A stretch of DNA of 64,000 bases from assembly GCF_009380165.1 (NCBI RefSeq), contig NZ_WHUF01000007.1, positions 248,001 to 312,000 of the forward strand, given 5' to 3'. Every line of letters begins with the position of its first letter. Position 1 is the stretch's first letter. Source of the stretch: Rugamonas rivuli. Its GTDB lineage: Bacteria > Pseudomonadota > Gammaproteobacteria > Burkholderiales > Burkholderiaceae_D. The notes beneath the pieces were generated by a model. The model searched no databases and was not told where the DNA came from. It saw only the letters and a list, made by a program, of their open reading frames with translations. Shown here piece by piece: positions 40,816 to 50,445 of the stretch. A program made the position numbers and the translations under genes.

Positions 40816-43614
40816 GTGCCTTCACGCGCCTCCGTCTTCCTCTCCGTTCGCCTGCTGCGCCGCTGCTGCGTCATCGCCGCCTTGCTGCCGGCCTGCTGGC
40901 TGGCGCCCGCCGCCGCCCAGGATCCGGTCACGCTGCAGCTCAAGCACAGCCACCAGTTCCAGTTCGCCGGCTACTATGCCGCCGTCGAGCAGGGCTATTA
41001 CCGCGAGGCGGGGCTGGACGTGACCATCCTCGAAGGCTCGGACGGCAACGAGCCGGAGCGCGACGTCGTGTCCGGCAAGGCCGAGTACGGCGTCGGCGCC
41101 AGCAGCCTGATGCTGGCGCGGCTGGCCGGCAAGCCGGTGGTGGTGCTGGGCGTGGTGTTCCAGCATTCGCCGTACGCGCTGGCGATGCGCCAGACCAGCG
41201 CCGAGCCCGACATCCGCCGCATCATCGGCAAGCGCGCGATGATCGGTTCGCTGACCGACGAACTGGGCAGCGCCGACGAGCTGCTGGCCTACCTGATCAA
41301 GGAAGGCATCCCCGCCAGCAGTTTCGAGCGGGTCGAGCCGACCTACAACACGGCCGACCTGATCAGCGGCAAGGTGGACGCCATCGCGGTCTACACCACC
41401 AACGAGCCGGACACCTTCGACCGCCTCGGCTTCCCCTACGACATCTACAGCCCGCGCGCGGTCGGCATCGATTTTTACGGCGACAACCTGTTCACCAGCG
41501 AGCGCGAGATCGCCAACCATCCGGCCCGGGTGCAAGCCTTCCGCGCCGCCAGCATGCGCGGCTGGCAATGGGCGATGAGCCACCAGGAGGAGATGGCCGA
41601 CATCATCCTCAACAAGTATTCGCGCCGCAGCGACCGCGCCCACCTGCTGTACGAAGCGCGCCAGATGGTGCCGCTGGTGCAGCCGGTGCTGGTCGAGATC
41701 GGCTACCAGAACCCGGAGCGCTGGCGCCACATCGCCGACGTCTACGCCGGCCTGGGCATGGTGCCCAAGCACGCCAATTTCGACGGCTTCATGTACCGCG
41801 TCGAGTCCAGCGGCACCAGCCTGCTGTGGCTGTACCGCGTGCTGGGCGGCGCGGCGCTGGCGCTGGTGCTGGGCGCGGCCATCCACTTCAGCCTGCTGGC
41901 GCGCGTGCGGCGCCGCGCCAGCGCCGCCATCCGCACCGGCGAGCAGCGCTTCCGCACCATGTTCGAAGCCTCGCCGCTGGGCATCGCGCTGGTCGATTCG
42001 ATCACCTACGAATACCGCGACATCAACCCGCGCTACCAGGAAATCGTCGGCCGCTCGCAGGTCGAGCTGAACGCCATGCGCTGGCTGGAGGCCGGCCATC
42101 CGGAGGACGTGGCCCAGGTCAAGCTGCAGATGGGCCGCCTCACCGCGCACGAGATCGGCAGCTTCAAAGTCACCAACCGGCTGTTCCGTCCGGACGGCGA
42201 GCTGGTGTGGATCGAAGTGTCGGTGACGGCCATCGAGACCGAGGCCGGCAGCCATCCGCACCACCTGTGCATGATCGAGGACGTGACCGACAAGAAGCAG
42301 AGCGAGGCGCTGATCTGGCAGCAGGCCAACTTCGACCCGCTGACGCAGCTGCCCAACCGCCGCATGTTCCACGACCGCCTGGCGCACGACATGCTCAAGA
42401 GCCAGCGCGACCGCTCCTGCATCGCCATCCTGTTCATCGACCTCGACCACTTCAAGGAAGTCAACGACACGCTCGGCCACCACCAGGGCGACATCCTGCT
42501 GGTCGACGCCGCCCGCCGCATCAGCGCCTGCGTGCGCAAGTCGGACACGGTGGCGCGGCTGGGCGGCGACGAGTTCACCGTCATCCTGTCCGAGCTGGAG
42601 GGCACCGAGCGGGTCGAGCACATCGCCCAGCACATCATCGACAGCCTGCGCCTGCCCTTCCCGCTGGGCCAGGAGCAAGCCTTCGTCTCGGCCAGCATCG
42701 GCATCACGCTGTACCCGGACGACGCGCTCGACATCGACGACCTGCTCAAGCACGCCGACCAGGCCATGTACGCCGCCAAGGGCGCCGGCCGCAACCGCTA
42801 CAGCTATTTCACGCCGACGCTGCAGGTGGCCGCGCTCAACCGCATGCGCCTGACCAACGACTTGCGCGGCGCGCTCAAGGCCGAGCAGTTCGAGCTGTAC
42901 TTCCAGCCCATCGTCCACCTCAAAAGCGGCCGCATCCACAAGGCCGAGGCGCTGATACGCTGGAACCATCCGCAGCGCGGCGTGGTCAGCCCGCTGGAAT
43001 TCATCCCGCTGGCCGAGGCCAGCGGCCTGATCGTCGACATCGGCGAATGGGTGTTCCGCGAATCGGCGCGCTGCGTGCAGCGCTGGCGCCAGCAGCACCA
43101 TCCGGAATTCCAGGTCAGCGTCAACCAGTCGCCGCTGGAATTCCAGCGCGAGGACGGCGCCTACGATGCCTGGCTGCGCTATCTGCAGTCGCTGAACCTG
43201 CCGGGGCAGTCGGTGGTGGTGGAAATCACCGAGGGATTGTTGCTTGACGCCAACGCCACGGTCAGCAACAAGCTGCTGCAGCTGCGCGACGCCGGCATCC
43301 AGGTGGCGCTGGACGATTTCGGCACCGGCTACTCGTCGCTGTCCTACCTGAAGAAGTTCGACATCGATTATTTGAAGATCGACCGCTCCTTCACCCGCAA
43401 CCTGGCGCCCGATTCCAGCGACATGGCGCTGTCGGACGCGATCATCGTCATGGCCCACAAGCTGGGACTGCGGGTCATCGCCGAGGGCGTGGAAACGCCG
43501 GAGCAGCGCGACCTGCTGGCCGCCGCCGGCTGCGACTACGGCCAGGGCTATTTGTTCGCCCGCCCCATGCCTGCCGAGCAGTTCGACGAGCTGCTGCGCC
43601 AGCAAGCCGTCTGA
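40816..43614 (+). CDS. Sensor diguanylate cyclase/phosphodiesterase with NMT1/THI5-like domain
   Basis: A 932-residue inner-membrane protein. A signal sequence ([17 protein letters not shown]) leads into a periplasmic NMT1/THI5-type substrate-binding domain (about 30-325: [40 protein letters not shown]), the fold that binds thiamine-pyrimidine precursors or sulfonates. One membrane helix lies at about 335-362, followed by PAS (about 375-490), GGDEF with intact LGGDEF near 581, and EAL beginning EALIRW near 711 with [10 protein letters not shown]. Both cyclic-di-GMP domains look catalytically intact. I chose the GTG at 40816 since it begins just before the signal sequence. Confidence 0.9.
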   Translation: MPSRASVFLSVRLLRRCCVIAALLPACWLAPAAAQDPVTLQLKHSHQFQFAGYYAAVEQGYYREAGLDVTILEGSDGNEPERDVVSGKAEYGVGASSLMLARLAGKPVVVLGVVFQHSPYALAMRQTSAEPDIRRIIGKRAMIGSLTDELGSADELLAYLIKEGIPASSFERVEPTYNTADLISGKVDAIAVYTTNEPDTFDRLGFPYDIYSPRAVGIDFYGDNLFTSEREIANHPARVQAFRAASMRGWQWAMSHQEEMADIILNKYSRRSDRAHLLYEARQMVPLVQPVLVEIGYQNPERWRHIADVYAGLGMVPKHANFDGFMYRVESSGTSLLWLYRVLGGAALALVLGAAIHFSLLARVRRRASAAIRTGEQRFRTMFEASPLGIALVDSITYEYRDINPRYQEIVGRSQVELNAMRWLEAGHPEDVAQVKLQMGRLTAHEIGSFKVTNRLFRPDGELVWIEVSVTAIETEAGSHPHHLCMIEDVTDKKQSEALIWQQANFDPLTQLPNRRMFHDRLAHDMLKSQRDRSCIAILFIDLDHFKEVNDTLGHHQGDILLVDAARRISACVRKSDTVARLGGDEFTVILSELEGTERVEHIAQHIIDSLRLPFPLGQEQAFVSASIGITLYPDDALDIDDLLKHADQAMYAAKGAGRNRYSYFTPTLQVAALNRMRLTNDLRGALKAEQFELYFQPIVHLKSGRIHKAEALIRWNHPQRGVVSPLEFIPLAEASGLIVDIGEWVFRESARCVQRWRQQHHPEFQVSVNQSPLEFQREDGAYDAWLRYLQSLNLPGQSVVVEITEGLLLDANATVSNKLLQLRDAGIQVALDDFGTGYSSLSYLKKFDIDYLKIDRSFTRNLAPDSSDMALSDAIIVMAHKLGLRVIAEGVETPEQRDLLAAAGCDYGQGYLFARPMPAEQFDELLRQQAV

Positions 43615-43635
43615 TTTCAATCGTATCACTCTTGC

Positions 43636-43701
43636 CCAACTGAGCTAACTCAGGTGTAATGCCGGATAAATCATAGTAATTTACTAATTCCGGCATCACA
43701 T
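43636..43701. repeat. Nested inverted repeats upstream of vgrG
   Basis: TAATGCCGG pairs with CCGGCATCA across an AT-rich spacer that itself contains TAGTAA-T-TTACTA. Immediately upstream, CCAACTGAGCTAA at 43636-43648 equals 13 bases of the tRNA-Val gene at 63376-63388. It may be the operator of the vgrG unit or a recombination scar. Confidence 0.5.
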
Positions 43702-43718
43702 TTGAAGGGCTGCGATCC

Positions 43719-46511
43719 ATGTTTGCGCTGTTAGACAGTTTGACCCAGGACAACCGTATCCTCCGGCTGACCACGCCGCTGGGGGCCGACACCCTGGTGG
43801 CCGAATGCCTGCGCGGCGAGGAGGCGCTGAGCCAGCCCTACCGGCTGACGGTGACGGCCTTGTCCGGCGACGCGGCGATCCCGCTGAAATCGCTGCTGGG
43901 CCAGCCGGTGCTGCTGGAGCTGATGACGGCCGCCAGCCGCGACCAGCTGCGGCCCTTCCACGGCCACGTGACGGCGCTGCGCATGCTGGGCGCCGACGGC
44001 GGCCTGGCGCGCTACGAGCTGAGCATCGGCCCCTGGTACGCCTTCCTGGCGGCCGGGCGCGACAGCCGGGTGTTCCAGGACCAGACCGTGTTCGACATCC
44101 TCGACGCCGTCTTCAACGGCTGGCAGGACGCCGGCAAGCTGGTGCCGCAGTGGCGCTACGATATCGCCGACCGCGCCATCTATGCCAAGCGCTCGCTGAC
44201 CTGCCAGTACCAGGAATCGAACCTGGCCTTCGCCGAGCGGCTGATGCGCGAGGAGGGACTGTTCTACTACTTCGAGCACAGCGGCGACGCCGCCAGCCCC
44301 GGCCTGGGCAGCCACACCATGGTGATCGCCGACCACAACGGCAGCTTCCAGCCCAACGCCCAGGCCACGGTGCGCTACACCCAGCCGGGCGCGGTGATGA
44401 AGGAAGACGCCATCGACCGCTGGCGCAGCGAGCTGCGCTGGACCGCCGGCGGCGCCGACCTCGCCAGCTGGGATTACCGCAGCAATGGCACGCGGCCGGT
44501 GTCGGCCGCCAGCGTCAGCGCCGACCCGGCCGCGCCGGTCAGCCGCGACGCGCCGGGCGCCTACGCCTACACCTCGCGCGAGCACGGCCAGCGCATCGCC
44601 GAGCGCCAGGTCGAGGCGCTGGAGGCTAGCCGCGAAATCTACACCGGCGCCGGCACCGTGCGCACGCTCAGCCCCGGCACCACCTTCACGCTGGAAGGCC
44701 AGGCCGTGCTCGACGCCGACGAGGCCGGCGAGCGCAGCTTCGCCATCACCCGCGTGCTGCACCTGGCGCACAACAACCTCAGCACCGACATCCAGCACGC
44801 GGCCACGCAGGCGCTGGGCGTCAGCGCGCTGGCCGAGGCGATCGCGCGCGAACAGGGCGGCAGCCTGCACGCGGTCGGCGCGGACAAGGGCCAGCGGCCG
44901 CTGTACCGCAACCGCATCGACGCCATCCGCAGCAAGCTGCCTTACCGCAGCAGCGATGCGGACGGCCACGGCCTGCTGCTGCATCCCAAGCCGACCGTGC
45001 GCGGCCAGCAGACCGCCATCGTGGTCGGCCCGGCCGGATCGGTGATCCACACCGACCGCGACCACCGCATCAAGGTGCAGTTCCACTGGCAGCGCGGCGA
45101 GCAGAGCCACAGCCGCCTGACGCATCCGGCCCCGGACGGCCACAGCGGCGCGCCGGCCGACGACCAGGCCGGCACCTGGGTACGCATCGCCACCTCGATG
45201 GCGGCGGTGGCCGGCGCCAACTGGGGCGCGGTGGCGGTGCCGCGCGTGGGCAGCGAAGTGCTGATCGACTTCATCGACGGCGACATCGACCGGCCGGTGG
45301 TGATCGGCAGCGTTTACAACGGCAGCGGCGCGCGCGATGCGCAGAGCAACCAGGTCGGCCAGGGCGCCGGCGCGGCGACCGGCAACGCCCCGGCCTGGTT
45401 CCCCGGCGAGGGCGGCGCGCACGCGCATCCGGCCGCGCTGTCGGGCATCAAGTCGCAGGCCATGAACGCCAGCCAGAGCGGCGCCGGCGCCTACAGCCAG
45501 CTGGTGTTCGACGACCATCCGGGCGAACCGCGCGTGGCGCTGCAGCGGCACGCGTCGCCGCACGCCGGCACGGACGAGCTGAACCTGGGCCATCTGCGCC
45601 ACCAGAGCGACAACCAGCGCTTGCAGACGGCCGGCTTCGGCGCCGAGCTGAAGACCGCGCACAGCGCCGCGCTGCGCGCCGGCCAGGGCTTGCTGCTGTC
45701 GGCCGACGCCCGCAACGGCGCCAGCGGCAGCCAGCTCGACTCGCGCGAGGCGCAGGCGCAGATTGACCAGAGCCGGGAGTTGCAGCTGTCGCTGGCCGAG
45801 ACCGCGCAAAAGCACAACGCCAAGCTCAAGGACGAGGCGGAACCGGCCAAGCTGGAGGCGCTGGCGCAGATGGCGGGCAGCGGCAAGGTGCTGCAGGCCA
45901 CCGCTGCCGGCGGCGGCGACCAGGGCGGCGACGGCGATGTGACGGCCTACAGCGAGCAGCATCTGCAGCTGTCCAGCCCGGCCGGCATCGCGGCCGTCAC
46001 GCCGGCCAGCGCGATCCTGGCGGCGGGCGGCACCAGCAGCCTGAGCGCAGGACAGGACATCAACTTCGCCGCGCAGGGCAATGCGCTGCACCTGGTGGGC
46101 AAGGGCATCAGCCTGTTCACCTACGGCAAGGCCAGCAGCGCCGGCAAGCCCAACCAGGAAACCGGCATCAAGCTGCACGCTGCCAGCGGCAAGGTCAGCG
46201 TGCAGAGCCAGGCGGACGAGACCAGGCTCACGGCCGACAAGCTGATCACCGTGGCCAGCGTCGGCAAGAGTGTCACGGTTGGCGCCAAGGAGCATGTGAT
46301 GCTGACGGCGCAGGGCGCCTTCCTCAAGCTCGAAGGCGGCAACATCATGCTGCACGGGCCGGGCACGATGACGTTCAAGGCCAGCATGAAGGAGTTGACC
46401 GGGCCGGCCAGTTCGAGTGCCGCGCAGGAATTGCCGAAGGGCGAGCTGAAAGGATGCGAGCAGGCCAGCAAGGACGCCAGCGCCACCCAGGCCGGCGCGC
46501 AGGTGCTGTAA
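43719..46511 (+). CDS. vgrG: Type VI secretion spike protein VgrG
   Basis: A 930-residue VgrG/TssI, the trimeric needle tip that carries effectors through the T6SS tube. The N-terminal gp27-like part includes GPWYAFLAAGRDSRVFQDQT and QYQESNLAFAERLMREEGLF. A gp5-like OB fold follows (YRNRIDAIRSKLPYR, IKVQFHWQRGEQ, VRIATSMAAVAGANWGAVAV, PRVGSEVLIDFIDGDIDRPV). The C-terminal 300 residues form the DUF2345-type beta-helix extension (SAGQDINFAAQGNALHLVGK). No toxin domain is fused at its end. Its stop overlaps the start of the DUF4123 gene as TAATG, so the pair is translationally coupled. No other T6SS core genes are present, so this is an auxiliary effector cluster. Confidence 0.92.
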   Translation: MFALLDSLTQDNRILRLTTPLGADTLVAECLRGEEALSQPYRLTVTALSGDAAIPLKSLLGQPVLLELMTAASRDQLRPFHGHVTALRMLGADGGLARYELSIGPWYAFLAAGRDSRVFQDQTVFDILDAVFNGWQDAGKLVPQWRYDIADRAIYAKRSLTCQYQESNLAFAERLMREEGLFYYFEHSGDAASPGLGSHTMVIADHNGSFQPNAQATVRYTQPGAVMKEDAIDRWRSELRWTAGGADLASWDYRSNGTRPVSAASVSADPAAPVSRDAPGAYAYTSREHGQRIAERQVEALEASREIYTGAGTVRTLSPGTTFTLEGQAVLDADEAGERSFAITRVLHLAHNNLSTDIQHAATQALGVSALAEAIAREQGGSLHAVGADKGQRPLYRNRIDAIRSKLPYRSSDADGHGLLLHPKPTVRGQQTAIVVGPAGSVIHTDRDHRIKVQFHWQRGEQSHSRLTHPAPDGHSGAPADDQAGTWVRIATSMAAVAGANWGAVAVPRVGSEVLIDFIDGDIDRPVVIGSVYNGSGARDAQSNQVGQGAGAATGNAPAWFPGEGGAHAHPAALSGIKSQAMNASQSGAGAYSQLVFDDHPGEPRVALQRHASPHAGTDELNLGHLRHQSDNQRLQTAGFGAELKTAHSAALRAGQGLLLSADARNGASGSQLDSREAQAQIDQSRELQLSLAETAQKHNAKLKDEAEPAKLEALAQMAGSGKVLQATAAGGGDQGGDGDVTAYSEQHLQLSSPAGIAAVTPASAILAAGGTSSLSAGQDINFAAQGNALHLVGKGISLFTYGKASSAGKPNQETGIKLHAASGKVSVQSQADETRLTADKLITVASVGKSVTVGAKEHVMLTAQGAFLKLEGGNIMLHGPGTMTFKASMKELTGPASSSAAQELPKGELKGCEQASKDASATQAGAQVL

Positions 46512-47419
46512 TGGAGCATTGGGAACCGCACCTGCAAGCGCTGCACCGGCTGCTCTACGAATCGGCCCGCGACAGTTGCCTGCTGTGGGTGAATCCGGCG
46601 CAGGGCGATCCGTTTGCCGACAATGAGCTTGTGGACGAATGCAAGGTACGGGTGCCGATCGCCCATCCGCGCTTCGACTTGAAATTTGCGCCGTATCTGG
46701 TGCCATTGGCATTGCATCGCCACGCCGACGCCGATGTCTTCAAAAGCAGCGTGCAGATGGCGTGGGATGCCTGGAGCGTGGAGAGTCTGCAAGCCGCCAA
46801 CGGGCAAGCGATAGCCGGTTGGGTGATTGCCGACGCCGAGCCGGCCAGTCTGGCGCGACACTGGGCGAGCAACTGTCATCTGCACGTGGACAAGCAACTG
46901 CACAAGCTGTTGCGCTTCCACGATCCGGGCGTGCGCGAATGGCTGTGGCGGGCGTTGAGCCCTGCTCAACAGCAGCAACTGCTTGGACCGGCGCGTACCC
47001 TCATCGGCTTTGATCGCAACCGCCAGCTCATGTATCACGATCGCGGCGCGGCACAAGTGGAGAGCGGCGCCACCGGCAAGCTGGCGCTCAGCCCGCTGCT
47101 ATGGGAGCAGATCGATGATTACGCGACCGTGCATGCGGCCTGGCTCAATGCGCTGCCCGTGCTGGATGGCGGCCGCTCCCTTCGCGAGCGCGAGGTCTTT
47201 CAGGCACTGAAGCAGGCGACGCAGTACGGTATCCATGACCCGCAGGACCGCGAGGTGTTTGCCGGCCACGCACTGCGAATCGGCCCCGATTTCCACCGCG
47301 ACGAGCGCTTGCTGGCTGTCTGGGCACTGACGCGCGGCGGGGATTTTTATGGCGGTGCTTTGGAGGCGGTGACGGGGCAAGCGGTCGATTGTTTGCCGCG
47401 TTATCTGGCGCCGGTTTAA
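46511..47419 (+). CDS. DUF4123 type VI effector chaperone (Tap/TEC)
   Basis: A 302-residue protein of the DUF4123 adaptor class that loads a specific effector onto the adjacent VgrG. The start region (EHWEPHLQALHRLLYESARD, then LLWVNPAQGDPF) and mid region (WAIA-like AWDAWSVESLQAANGQAIAG, RHWASNCHLHVD, LLRFHDPGVREWLWRALSP) fit the family. The ATG at 46511 overlaps the vgrG stop. In Vibrio the equivalent chaperone VasW serves the toxin VasX; a VasX-like toxin is encoded convergently here at 50446-53379, so I infer this chaperone delivers it. Confidence 0.85.
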   Translation: MEHWEPHLQALHRLLYESARDSCLLWVNPAQGDPFADNELVDECKVRVPIAHPRFDLKFAPYLVPLALHRHADADVFKSSVQMAWDAWSVESLQAANGQAIAGWVIADAEPASLARHWASNCHLHVDKQLHKLLRFHDPGVREWLWRALSPAQQQQLLGPARTLIGFDRNRQLMYHDRGAAQVESGATGKLALSPLLWEQIDDYATVHAAWLNALPVLDGGRSLREREVFQALKQATQYGIHDPQDREVFAGHALRIGPDFHRDERLLAVWALTRGGDFYGGALEAVTGQAVDCLPRYLAPV

Positions 47420-47435
47420 GTCTGGCGCGCGAGCG

Positions 47436-48185
47436 TCAGTAACGGAAGTACATCGCGCCGAACTCGGGGGTATCCAGATCGGTCCGCCGGTTTTTTGAAG
47501 ATTGCACGAGATCGATGTTGCGTGCGTCGGGCAATTCCAGAGTTTGAAAAACGCGTTCGGCGAGGGTGACGAAAGGCATCCATTGCCTGGTCATGCTGGT
47601 GATTGCGACAGCACAGAATGCAGTGAGTCCGACAGGGAGCCACCATCCACCCTCTGCAAACAAGCCGCGCCAGAAATATACCAATCCGTCCCAACCACCC
47701 ATCAAGAAAATCGTAGAGATCCCGACTTCTATGGCGATGGAAACAATGAGCCACCACTTCACGGCATTGCGAATATGTTTGGTGCGTGCGCGGGAACAAT
47801 GGGGGTACAACGCTATTGTTCTGTCTGTGGGGCGGGCGACGCCGAATAATTCGTAGTGATCGCTTTGCCACTCGGCCGCTACTACCACCTCATCGCCATC
47901 GGCAAAAGGACTCCGCCACAACCAGCCCCCCCCCACAACATTTCCATTCAGCTTGAATTGGACGAAGTCGGCCTCCTCCTCCATCGAGGTGGCATTGCTG
48001 GCGACGGACATCGCTTGACCTCCCATTCCCACGAGGGCTGCAGCGACAGCGATGACCTCCATCTTGGTTCGATCGCTTGGGGAAAACACAAAACTGGCAC
48101 GCTGACGCGATTTTTTATAGTGCGAGATTTGTCCGCTCAGCTTGATCAAGCCGCTGGCCTTCGAGTTGGCGGAAAATTCCATCAT
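47436..48185 (-). CDS. Immunity-like membrane protein, tandem copy 4
   Basis: A 249-residue member of a family repeated four times downstream of the VasX-like toxin. Shared features: an N-terminal GLIKLSGQIS, an Ala/Gly-rich AVAAALVGMGGQAMSVASNA, a soluble segment WLWRSPFADGDEVVVAAEWQ, two hydrophobic helices (WWLIVSIAIEVGISTIFLMG, LPVGLTAFCAVAITSMTRQW), and the ending FGAMYFRY. The position directly after a toxin gene and the membrane location fit an immunity role, as for TsiV2 against VasX; this is inference. Its base composition is closest to the host of the four copies. Confidence 0.75.
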   Translation of the reverse strand: MMEFSANSKASGLIKLSGQISHYKKSRQRASFVFSPSDRTKMEVIAVAAALVGMGGQAMSVASNATSMEEEADFVQFKLNGNVVGGGWLWRSPFADGDEVVVAAEWQSDHYELFGVARPTDRTIALYPHCSRARTKHIRNAVKWWLIVSIAIEVGISTIFLMGGWDGLVYFWRGLFAEGGWWLPVGLTAFCAVAITSMTRQWMPFVTLAERVFQTLELPDARNIDLVQSSKNRRTDLDTPEFGAMYFRY

Positions 48186-48186
48186 G

Positions 48187-48933
48187 TCAGTATCGGAAGT
48201 ACATGGAGCCGAATTCTGGAAGATCGTTATTTTTACGCTGATTTTTTGACGACTTAACCAAGTCTAAATTAGACGCATTCGGCAAATTTAATATTTTAAA
48301 AACCTTTTCCGCCAGGTTGACAAAAGGCATCCATTTTTTTGCCATGCTGAATATGGCGATGCCAAATGCAACAGCCATTCCGCTTAGGAACCAAGCACCA
48401 TCTTCTTCAAATGATTTTGTCCAGAATCGTAAAAAATCGTCCCAGCCATCAGTTGCGAAACTCAAAATAAGAGTTGTCTCAAATATTACGGTTATGATCA
48501 ACCACCATTTTAAAGCGTTTTTTATGTGTCGAGTTTTTGCTCTAGAACAGTGAGGGTATAATGCCAGTATCTTGTCTTCCGGCCGGCAAACACCGAACGT
48601 TTCGTAATGATCTATTTGCCATTCGGCTGCAACCTCTACATAGTCACCATTTTTAAATGGGCTACGCCATAGCCAGCCTTTAACTATCTTTTCGCCCAGG
48701 TTAAATTCAACGTAATCTGCCTCCTCTTCCAAAGCAGTTGCATTGCTAGTGGTGGACATAGCCTGCCCTCCCATGCCGGCGAGCGCTGCGGCGATAGCAA
48801 CCACACCTAATTTAGTCTGATCGCTTTCAGTAAATACAAAGCTTGCACTTTCTCGTGACACACGATAGTCAGAAATCCTACCGGTTAGTTTAATCAAGCC
48901 GGACGCTGAAGTTCGTGAAATTAGTGCATTCAC
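48187..48933 (-). CDS. Immunity-like membrane protein, tandem copy 3
   Basis: A 248-residue paralogue of the same family (GLIKLTGRISDYRVSRESAS, WLWRSPFKNGDYVEVAAEWQ, ending FGSMYFRY), with two hydrophobic helices at about 140-160 and 185-205. It is AT-rich compared with the chromosome. The stop lies one base from the start of copy 4, so all copies probably sit on one transcript with the toxin gene at the front. Confidence 0.75.
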   Translation of the reverse strand: MNALISRTSASGLIKLTGRISDYRVSRESASFVFTESDQTKLGVVAIAAALAGMGGQAMSTTSNATALEEEADYVEFNLGEKIVKGWLWRSPFKNGDYVEVAAEWQIDHYETFGVCRPEDKILALYPHCSRAKTRHIKNALKWWLIITVIFETTLILSFATDGWDDFLRFWTKSFEEDGAWFLSGMAVAFGIAIFSMAKKWMPFVNLAEKVFKILNLPNASNLDLVKSSKNQRKNNDLPEFGSMYFRY

Positions 48934-48936
48934 GGG

Positions 48937-49646
48937 TCAATAACGGAAGTACATTGAACCGAATTCGGGTGTGTCCTGAGTTAACCTTTGTTTTTTCGAG
49001 GACTTTACCAGATCAATATTTTTAGAATTAGGTAGCTCCAAGACTGAAAAAACCTTTTCGGCAACCTTCACAAATGGCATCCATTGTTTGGTCATGCTGC
49101 CAGCGGCAATAGCCAAAGCCGCCGTTAAACCCGCAGGAAGCCACCATGCGCCTTCAAAAAGCATGTAATGCCATATTTCTATAAAGGTTTCCCAGCTGAT
49201 GCTCAAAAGACCCGCGGAAATTATTACTTGCATTCCGACAGCGATAACTAACCACCATTTAACGGAGTTTTTTATGTGTCTTATCTTCGCTCTGGAACAA
49301 TGAGGATACATAGCAATCGTTTTATCAAAGGGACGTGCAACGCCGAAGACTTCGTAGTGGCCTGTTTGCCATTCAACAGCGACCTCTACATAATCACCGT
49401 TCGCAAACGGACTGCGCCACAACCAACCTTTGATGAGATTTCCTTCCAACTCAAATTCGACATAGTCCGCTTCTTCATCGGCTGCGCTGGCGTTGCTTGC
49501 CACCGACATTGCTTGCCGCCCATTCCAGCCAAAGATGCCGTAATTGCAATAACGCCAAGCTTGTTTTGATCATTTTCGCTAAAAATAAAGCTAGCTCTTT
49601 CTCTTCGTACAGAATAATTCGATATGTTACCGCTTAGTTTTTTCAC
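48937..49646 (-). pseudogene. Immunity-like gene, tandem copy 2, frameshifted
   Basis: The same family, but broken. The GTG at 49646 (KKLSGNISNYSVRRERASF) reads correctly through SLAGMGG and then shifts to unrelated residues. The correct continuation (MSVASNASAADEEADYVEFE through FGSMYFRY) resumes in another frame from about 49509. Comparison with the sister genes shows one base missing near 49515, in GGGCGG-CAAGC. Either this copy is a recent pseudogene or the base is a sequencing error. The downstream part could still be translated from the in-frame ATG at 49509, giving 190 residues. Confidence 0.82.
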
Positions 49647-49686
49647 ACCCGATCCCTCTGAGTAAGCACGAATCTATCTATATTGG

Positions 49687-50433
49687 TTAATATCGAAAGT
49701 ACATCGAGCCGAATTCAACGTTATCTTGATTTTTTCTTTGATTTCTTGATGATTTTACCAGGTCTATATTACGGGGGTTAGGAAGGTCAAGCGTAGTAAA
49801 GACTTTTTCAGCCAACTTTGCAAATGGCATCCATTGCTTAGTCATACTCCATATTGCAATAGCTATGAATACTGTTATTCCGGCGACAAACCAACCGCCT
49901 CCTTGGTCTATTGCACCAACCCAGAAATCCCTAAGTTCCTGCCATCCATTAGTGCCGAAGAGAATAGAAATTCCTATTTGCAAACCTATGGAAATAATTA
50001 ACCACCATTTTATTGCATTTTTTATATGTAGAGATATGGATCTCGAACAATGCGGATAAAGTGCTATTGTTTTGTCATTTGGCCGGGTAACTCCAAATAT
50101 TTCATAATGATCGGTTTGCCATTCAGCCGCAACTTCAACCTCATCCCCATCACGAAATGGACTACGCCACAGCCATCCCTTCAAAATTTTATCGTTAAGT
50201 TTAAATTGAATGTGATCAGCATTCTCTTCCATTGAAGTAGTGTTGCTAGCCATAGAAATTGCTTGGCCTCCCATTCCTACCAATGAGGCTGCTATCGCTA
50301 CTACGCCTAACTTGGATTGATCATTCTTCGTAAAAACAAAGCTGGCACTTTCACGAACTACTTTATAGTCGGATATTTTTCCAGTTAGTTTAATCAATCC
50401 TAGTGGAGCAGGGTGGGGTAAAAAATCTGTCAT
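49687..50433 (-). CDS. Immunity-like membrane protein, tandem copy 1
   Basis: A 248-residue paralogue directly after the toxin gene (12 bp gap). It has GLIKLTGKISDYKVVRESAS, WLWRSPFRDGDEVEVAAEWQ, hydrophobic helices WWLIISIGLQIGISILFGTN and WFVAGITVFIAIAIWSMTKQ, and the ending FGSMYFRY. As the closest gene to the toxin it is the best candidate for the cognate immunity protein. It is strongly AT-rich, like the toxin's C-terminal third. Confidence 0.78.
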   Translation of the reverse strand: MTDFLPHPAPLGLIKLTGKISDYKVVRESASFVFTKNDQSKLGVVAIAASLVGMGGQAISMASNTTSMEENADHIQFKLNDKILKGWLWRSPFRDGDEVEVAAEWQTDHYEIFGVTRPNDKTIALYPHCSRSISLHIKNAIKWWLIISIGLQIGISILFGTNGWQELRDFWVGAIDQGGGWFVAGITVFIAIAIWSMTKQWMPFAKLAEKVFTTLDLPNPRNIDLVKSSRNQRKNQDNVEFGSMYFRY

Positions 50434-50445
50434 CGGATTTCCATT

